A stretch of 56,583 nucleotides of DNA from CAYNST01 sp964546435 (GTDB taxonomy: Bacteria; Pseudomonadota; Gammaproteobacteria; Pseudomonadales; Cellvibrionaceae): positions 1-56,583 of the forward strand of contig CAZJKJ010000018.1 of the NCBI GenBank assembly GCA_964546435.1, given 5' to 3'. The position numbers and the translations under genes were made by a program. The number at the start of each line of letters is the position of its first letter. Positions within the stretch are counted from its first letter, which is position 1. Positions 52,202-56,583 of this stretch are shown here, in pieces. The notes beneath the pieces are model-generated. The model had not been told where the DNA came from. It saw only the letters and a list, made by a program, of their open reading frames with translations, and did not search any database.

Positions 52202-53068
52202 ATGCAATTCGTCGTGATAAGTGGTCGTTCGGGATCAGGCAAATCAACTGCGTTGCAGTTACTGGAAGACACCGGGTTCACCTGTGTCGACAACCTGCCC
52301 ATGGCGCTGTTGCCCGCCCTGATCACCCAGATGGTGAGTGCGCCCAACGCCGAAACCATGAAATTCGCGGTCGGCATAGATGCGCGCAATATTGGGGGTG
52401 ATCTCAGCCGGTTTCCCGAAATCCTCGCTTCAATCGAATCCCCCCACTTCCAATGCCAAGTCGTATACCTCGACGCCGCTGACGCAATCCTGACCAAACG
52501 CTTCAGTGAAACCCGCCGCAAGCATCCGCTGACCAGCAAAACCGTCAATTTGAATGAAGCCTTGAAAACGGAGTCGCGAGTCCTGCAACCGGTTGCCCGG
52601 CTGGCTGACATCACGCTGGATACGTCCAGCCTGTCGCTGCACGAGCTGCGCAGCCTCGTGCGCAAGATCGTGGTCGGCAGTGATACCTCGGGGATGGCCT
52701 TGATGTTTGAATCTTTCGGGTTCAAGTACGGGGTCCCTGCCGACGCCGACTTCATGTTCGATGTACGCTGCCTGCCCAATCCCTACTGGCAATCGGAGCT
52801 GCGCTCCCAGTCGGGACTGGAAAGCCCGGTTGCCCACTTCCTGCAACAACAGCCGCAAGTGGATGCCATGCGGCTGGATATCGTGGGTTTTATGGAAAAG
52901 TGGATTCCCCAGTTCGAACAGAATAATCGCAGTTATCTGACTGTGGCCATCGGTTGCACCGGGGGCATGCACCGCTCGGTCTATCTGGCAGAACAACTTG
53001 GCGCCCACTTCCGGCAGAAATTTGATAATGTGCAGGTCCGGCATCGTCAGTTGCCGAGTTCAAACTAA
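52202..53068 (+). CDS. rapZ: RNase adapter protein RapZ
   Basis: RapZ binds GlmZ/GlmY small RNAs and controls glucosamine-6-phosphate synthase in enterobacteria; elsewhere it is often called a nucleotide-binding protein. The 288-residue product has a P-loop GRSGSGKS (8-15) and the conserved C-terminal sequence GCTGGMHRSVYLAEQL. The C-terminal half binds RNA and glucosamine-6-phosphate in E. coli. The target sRNAs are not seen in the window. It is between ptsN and ptsO. Confidence 0.95.
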   Translation: MQFVVISGRSGSGKSTALQLLEDTGFTCVDNLPMALLPALITQMVSAPNAETMKFAVGIDARNIGGDLSRFPEILASIESPHFQCQVVYLDAADAILTKRFSETRRKHPLTSKTVNLNEALKTESRVLQPVARLADITLDTSSLSLHELRSLVRKIVVGSDTSGMALMFESFGFKYGVPADADFMFDVRCLPNPYWQSELRSQSGLESPVAHFLQQQPQVDAMRLDIVGFMEKWIPQFEQNNRSYLTVAIGCTGGMHRSVYLAEQLGAHFRQKFDNVQVRHRQLPSSN

Positions 53069-53137
53069 TTTGCACCTGCCAGGATTATCGGGGAGGTCAC
53101 ATAATCCACCGCTTTTTTAGCCTATCGTCAAGAATCC

Positions 53138-53407
53138 ATGGTCACATCCACAACAACCATCTGTAACCAATTGGGGCTGCACGCCCGCGCCGCTGCAAAA
53201 TTCGCCAACACCGCCAATCGCTTCAGCAGTGAGGTGCAGGTATGCTGCCGCGAAAAAACCATCGACGGCAAAAGCATCATGGCCTTGATGCTGCTGGCCG
53301 CCTCCAACGGAACCACCATCGAGATCACCACCCGGGGCGGCGATGAAGAGGCGGCCCTGCAGGCGCTCATGGACCTGATTACCCAAAAATTCGGAGAAGA
53401 ACAATAG
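53138..53407 (+). CDS. ptsO: Phosphocarrier protein NPr
   Basis: NPr is the HPr-like carrier that passes phosphate from EI-Ntr to PtsN. The 89-residue product has the phosphorylated His15 in LGLHARAAAKF and a C-terminal GGDEEAALQAL typical of HPr proteins. The Ser46-type regulatory region reads KSIMALM, close to NPr. It lies about 70 nt after rapZ. Confidence 0.94.
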   Translation: MVTSTTTICNQLGLHARAAAKFANTANRFSSEVQVCCREKTIDGKSIMALMLLAASNGTTIEITTRGGDEEAALQALMDLITQKFGEEQ

Positions 53408-53425
53408 TCATGCTGGCCCATTTCC

Positions 53426-53938
53426 ATGAATGAATCAGATACACCGGCAGAACAACCCCGCCCACCCAGCAAGAGTCAGCAGAAACGGGACGTTGAAGCC
53501 TTGCAGAAGTTGGGGATATCCCTCGCGGAACTCAATCCCGAACAGCTTGCCGGCATTCCCCTGACACCGGCGCTGGAAAAAGCCATTCGCGAGTATCCGC
53601 ACATCAAGAAACGCGAAGCACTGCGGCGACACCGACAATATATTGGCCGCTTGATGCGCGAAGCCGATCACGAAGCCATAGCCGCCGCCCTGGAAGGCGT
53701 CACCGAAAACCAGCAGCGAATGGCTCGACTGTTCCACACCATGGAACAGTGGCGCGATGATCTCATCGCGGGTGATCAACAGCAGATGGAAACTTTCATA
53801 CGCGAATTTCCTGAAGTGGACCGGCAAAATCTGCGACAGCTCGTGCAGAATGCCAAGCAGGAACGCGCGCAACAGAAGACCCCTGCCAATGCCCGCAAAC
53901 TCTTCAAATTAATCCGGGATCAAATGGGAAAACTCTGA
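53426..53938 (+). CDS. darP: Ribosome biogenesis factor DarP (YjgA, DUF615)
   Basis: DarP assists late assembly of the 50S subunit near the peptidyl transferase centre. The 170-residue product is highly charged and helical, with the family segment KREALRRHRQYIGRLMR near the middle. In E. coli the gene is next to pmbA; here it follows ptsO by 18 nt and precedes the TraF-like gene. Confidence 0.93.
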   Translation: MNESDTPAEQPRPPSKSQQKRDVEALQKLGISLAELNPEQLAGIPLTPALEKAIREYPHIKKREALRRHRQYIGRLMREADHEAIAAALEGVTENQQRMARLFHTMEQWRDDLIAGDQQQMETFIREFPEVDRQNLRQLVQNAKQERAQQKTPANARKLFKLIRDQMGKL

Positions 53939-54112
53939 TCCCGGCCGGAAAACCCGTAGACAGCCGTATCCAGCAGGCGGGGGCCTGCGTATACAAGATC
54001 TGTGCGGCCGGCCATCCGGCTCTGTAACAGTTCGATAGCCGCCGCACATCCCTGACAGCATTCTTTGTTTACCATGGCATCACTTTCTATCGTTCTTCGA
54101 GCGAGGTTTACA

Positions 54113-55384
54113 GTGGGTATAGTTCGTCGCGCCCTGCTCCCCCCTGCGGTTACGGCCTTGATGCTGGCATTCAGTCCTTTAACCTACGCCAACAGTTACG
54201 GTATTTTTGATGCACGCGGCCTGGGGATGGGTGGCGTCGGCATGAGCACGGGCAACCTGAGAACGGGGCATCTCTATAACCCCGCCGTGCTCGCATTCCA
54301 CCACGGCGATGAAGATCGTCTCAACCACGGCCAGCATACCCTGACGGTGGTCCTGGGGCCGCTGGCCGGCTCTGCCGAGAGTGCGGTGGATGCGGCACGT
54401 GACGATCTGGAATCGCGGCTGGATGACGCCGTGTCCAGTTTCAATACTGCACCCGATCTGCAGAGCGCCCGTCGCACGGCGGACGCGGCCGCCGATTTAC
54501 AGCGCCTGCTTGAGGATGTCGAGGGCGAAGACCTGGCTGGCGAAGCCTACGCCGGCTACACCGTGACCGAGCCCTCGGACCGTTCCGGTGGTGCATTTTT
54601 CATGGGGGTTCGCACTCTGGGGGGCGGCAAGGCAGCGATTGCAGCCGAAGATCTGGCACTCCTCGATGACTATGTCACCACGTTGAGCTCCGCAGACCCC
54701 TCCACGCTTAATCCCGATTATCTCAATGATGACGGCACTCTCGTTAACCCGCTGGACACCCTCAGTTCTTCGGCCCGCACCCGCGCCATTATTCTCGCGG
54801 AAGTGGGGGTGAGTCTCGCGCATCAGCTGAGATTTCTCGATCAGCCCGTGGCCGTGGGCATCAGCCCGAAAGTTGTTCGTGCCCGTGCCTACGACGATCA
54901 GTGGACCGCATTTGAAGGTGAATTCAGCAGTACAGGCTACGTAGACGATTCGACGTTCGTGAATTTCGATGTCGGGGTCTCGTGGGAAATTGACCAGCGC
55001 TACCGGCTTGCGATTGCCGGGAAAGATGTGATCAACAAATCCTTTTCCACGGATGATGGTCTGGAGGTCGAGCTCAGTGGCCGCTATCGGGCCGGGATAA
55101 GTTATTTCTCCCGCGATTATGTCATTGCGATTGAAGCCGATCTGCTGGGCATTCCCAGCCTGACGCCCGACCTGAAACGACAAGATGTCAGTATCGGCGC
55201 CGAGTACGAATTCGGGACTTTCCTCGACATTCGGGCCGGTTATCGCATCGACGCGCGCAATAATTTCGGTGATTTGATGACCGCAGGCGTTGGCCTGGAA
55301 TTCGGATTAGTCACGGTGGAATTTGCGGTTGCCGCCGGCTCCGAAGATCGCAGCGCAGCCCTGCAGTTGGGCATATTGCACTGA
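54113..55384 (+). CDS. TraF-type (PF13729-like) outer-membrane beta-barrel protein
   Basis: The 423-residue product begins with a signal peptide (to about residue 23, ANS), followed by an FDARGLGMGGVG motif near the N-terminus and a long beta-strand-rich region with a helical insert (about 85-150). Proteins of this type are often annotated conjugal transfer protein TraF, but they occur in chromosomes without conjugation genes and probably form barrels related to FadL/TodX. I choose a GTG start because GAGG is 6 nt upstream; an ATG 13 codons earlier has no visible ribosome binding site. Function is unknown. Confidence 0.65.
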   Translation: MGIVRRALLPPAVTALMLAFSPLTYANSYGIFDARGLGMGGVGMSTGNLRTGHLYNPAVLAFHHGDEDRLNHGQHTLTVVLGPLAGSAESAVDAARDDLESRLDDAVSSFNTAPDLQSARRTADAAADLQRLLEDVEGEDLAGEAYAGYTVTEPSDRSGGAFFMGVRTLGGGKAAIAAEDLALLDDYVTTLSSADPSTLNPDYLNDDGTLVNPLDTLSSSARTRAIILAEVGVSLAHQLRFLDQPVAVGISPKVVRARAYDDQWTAFEGEFSSTGYVDDSTFVNFDVGVSWEIDQRYRLAIAGKDVINKSFSTDDGLEVELSGRYRAGISYFSRDYVIAIEADLLGIPSLTPDLKRQDVSIGAEYEFGTFLDIRAGYRIDARNNFGDLMTAGVGLEFGLVTVEFAVAAGSEDRSAALQLGILH

Positions 55385-55419
55385 CAGGGGCGAAGCCGGG
55401 CAGCTGAACTGAAAAGCAG

Positions 55420-55444
55420 GAAAGCGCGGTACTGCTGCGCTTTC
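55420..55444. terminator. Bidirectional terminator between convergent genes
   Basis: GAAAGCGC (55420-55427) pairs perfectly with GCGCTTTC (55437-55444) around a 9-nt loop. Short A and T runs flank the stem on both sides, so it can serve both the TraF-like gene (plus strand) and the ferritin-like gene (minus strand), whose stops lie 36 and 12 nt away. Confidence 0.65.
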
Positions 55445-55455
55445 TTCGTGCCCCC

Positions 55456-56208
55456 TCAGGTCAAGGACATTTTGCCCTGATCCCTGACACTCTCCTCATA
55501 CCACTGCTTTACCTGGAGCAGGTGGACATTTTCCTGCTTCAAGGCATGTTCAAACTTCGTCACCATGTCCGGCATGCCCATGTCCCCCGCCAGCTTGATC
55601 AACAGTTCCCAGGCGGCGTTGTCGGCGAGCTCAATGGACAGCATCGCTTCCAGACTCTGACTGAGAGACGTGCGCGGGTCCATGATTACTTTCATCAGTC
55701 CGGTCGTCGCAACGCCCGATGCGTCCGCATCCGGCGTCTGCGCGGTCGGGTCTGCACCGAGCTGCTCCAGACACTGCACCAGCAGATGGAAATGCTCGGC
55801 TTCCTGGCGGTGAAACTCCTCCAGGCGTTCCATGGGCACTACCGGTCGTCCCGGATGCTGTGCGGCCGAGTGTTTACACTTGATCATCAGCTGCTCGTAA
55901 ATCCGGACACCGCTGCGCTCAAACGCCAGACGCTGCCCGAGCTTGTTGATAAAAACTTCGGGGTGATGCCCCGTGGCCATCTTCAGGGTCGATTTCACCG
56001 CGCCTTTGAGGGTTCCCGGCAAGGGCACAGAGCCGAGAGGCTCGTCGTCATCCAGGTAATCATTTTTCAGCTCAAAGAACTGGCTGGAATGATTCGCTTT
56101 GCCCTTCTCCATAAAAAATTTTTCGCTGCCTTCAATCATTTCCTGAGTCAGCTTCGGCGCCATATCTATGCCAGTTCGGTTTGCACCAAGTTTTGTATTG
56201 TTTTCCAC
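55456..56208 (-). CDS. Ferritin-like superfamily protein
   Basis: The 250-residue product has a ferritin-like four-helix pattern with repeated metal-ligand spacing: ERSGVRIYEQL (about 95), EEFHRQEAEHFHLL (about 128), SIELADNAAWELL (about 192) and FEHALKQENVHLLQV (about 220), giving E, ExxH, E and ExxH positions for a di-iron site. GAGGA precedes the chosen GTG start by 7 nt. I do not recognise the subfamily; it is longer than bacterioferritin, with a 90-residue N-terminal extension. It is downstream of a second, partial ferritin-like gene 18 nt away, so the two probably form an operon. Confidence 0.7.
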   Translation of the reverse strand: MENNTKLGANRTGIDMAPKLTQEMIEGSEKFFMEKGKANHSSQFFELKNDYLDDDEPLGSVPLPGTLKGAVKSTLKMATGHHPEVFINKLGQRLAFERSGVRIYEQLMIKCKHSAAQHPGRPVVPMERLEEFHRQEAEHFHLLVQCLEQLGADPTAQTPDADASGVATTGLMKVIMDPRTSLSQSLEAMLSIELADNAAWELLIKLAGDMGMPDMVTKFEHALKQENVHLLQVKQWYEESVRDQGKMSLT

Positions 56209-56226
56209 GTGAGTATCCTCGTCGGT

Positions 56227-56583
56227 TCAGGCGATTTTCTTGCTCAGTTCGGTACCGGGTTGCCAGCGGTAATTCATTGCGACGGCCTCGCTCGGCGATC
56301 CGGTTGAATTCAAGTGAGCCCGATATTCCAGAGACCGGGCACTCTCCTGGCTCTTGTGCACATATTCCGGCCCCACCGCCCGCAGATCGACCTCCTGGCT
56401 CAGCACGCTCCGGACGAAATCGCGCTGGCTCTGGTACGCAATGGGATCGGGCAGCACGGCGGGCAGAATCTCGGCGGGATCGCGGCGCTCGTACTTTTTG
56501 AACAGTTCGGTGACGATGTGCAGATGTTCCAGCTCGTAGTCGAGGAAGCGCTCCCAGATCGCCTTGATGCGCGGGTTGGTTTC
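56227..56583 (-). CDS. Ferritin-like protein, partial (cut at window edge)
   Basis: The minus-strand frame is open from the window edge to a TGA at 56227, giving 118 residues of the C-terminal part. It includes RFLDYELEHLHIVTELFKKYE, which contains an ExxH ferritin-type motif, and a disordered tail. The start lies beyond the right edge. It appears to be related in kind to the adjacent ferritin-like gene, but I cannot tell whether they are paralogues. Confidence 0.6.
   Translation of the reverse strand, partial: ETNPRIKAIWERFLDYELEHLHIVTELFKKYERRDPAEILPAVLPDPIAYQSQRDFVRSVLSQEVDLRAVGPEYVHKSQESARSLEYRAHLNSTGSPSEAVAMNYRWQPGTELSKKIA

Overview
The window is a chromosomal segment of a gammaproteobacterium with a G+C content that looks to be in the mid-fifties. 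Gene content and order support this: a full dcw division/cell-wall cluster in the gammaproteobacterial order, the rsmI-lpoA-yraN-diaA-dolP group, sspA-sspB, zapE, zapG (yhcB), a DegS/AlgW protease, the lpt export genes followed by rpoN-ptsN-rapZ-ptsO, and darP. The argJ-mutT arrangement, the Nudix/ThiE-like MutT and the short HisG resemble Pseudomonas and relatives. I cannot name the genus.

Layout. Positions 1-306 hold two tandem rRNA-type promoters pointing left out of the window. From 307 to 24339, all on the minus strand, lie mutT, argJ, secA, an M23 peptidase, lpxC and the dcw cluster (ftsZ, ftsA, ftsQ, ddl, murC, murG, ftsW, murD, mraY, murF, murE, ftsI, ftsL, rsmH, mraZ), transcribed from a promoter with four MraZ-type boxes at 24369-24438. 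RNase P RNA (rnpB, minus) is at 24648-24998. A small charged ORF and a repeat-like element precede rsmI (minus). Divergent from rsmI are lpoA, yraN, diaA and dolP, then lemA and an M48 peptidase. A minus-strand block follows: a Yip1-like membrane protein, sspB, sspA, a cytochrome b/c1 fusion, petA, rpsI, rplM and zapE. Next are zapG and a DegS/AlgW protease (plus), then hisD, hisG, murA, ibaG and mlaC (minus). The plus-strand block kdsD-kdsC-lptC-lptA-lptB-rpoN-ptsN-rapZ-ptsO-darP is followed by a TraF-like outer-membrane protein. Two ferritin-like genes (minus) end the window; the last is cut by its edge.

How the genes work together. The dominant theme is envelope biogenesis. The Mur ligases, MraY, MurG, MurA, FtsW and FtsI make septal peptidoglycan; FtsZ, FtsA, FtsQ, FtsL, ZapE and ZapG serve the divisome; LpxC, KdsD, KdsC and LptABC make and export lipopolysaccharide; LpoA-type and M23 proteins act on the wall; SecA exports envelope proteins; the DegS-type protease senses envelope stress; RapZ and PtsN/NPr tie regulation to these pathways. 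Respiration (bc1 complex) and translation (S9, L13, RsmI, RsmH, RNase P) make up most of the rest.

The region is largely housekeeping and I see no phage, IS or defence island. The least ordinary observations are the single-ORF cytochrome b-c1 fusion, an mlaC without its mlaFED/mlaB neighbours, a hairpin covering the lemA start, a sigma-54-type promoter in front of rpoN, and the absence of hpf between rpoN and ptsN.
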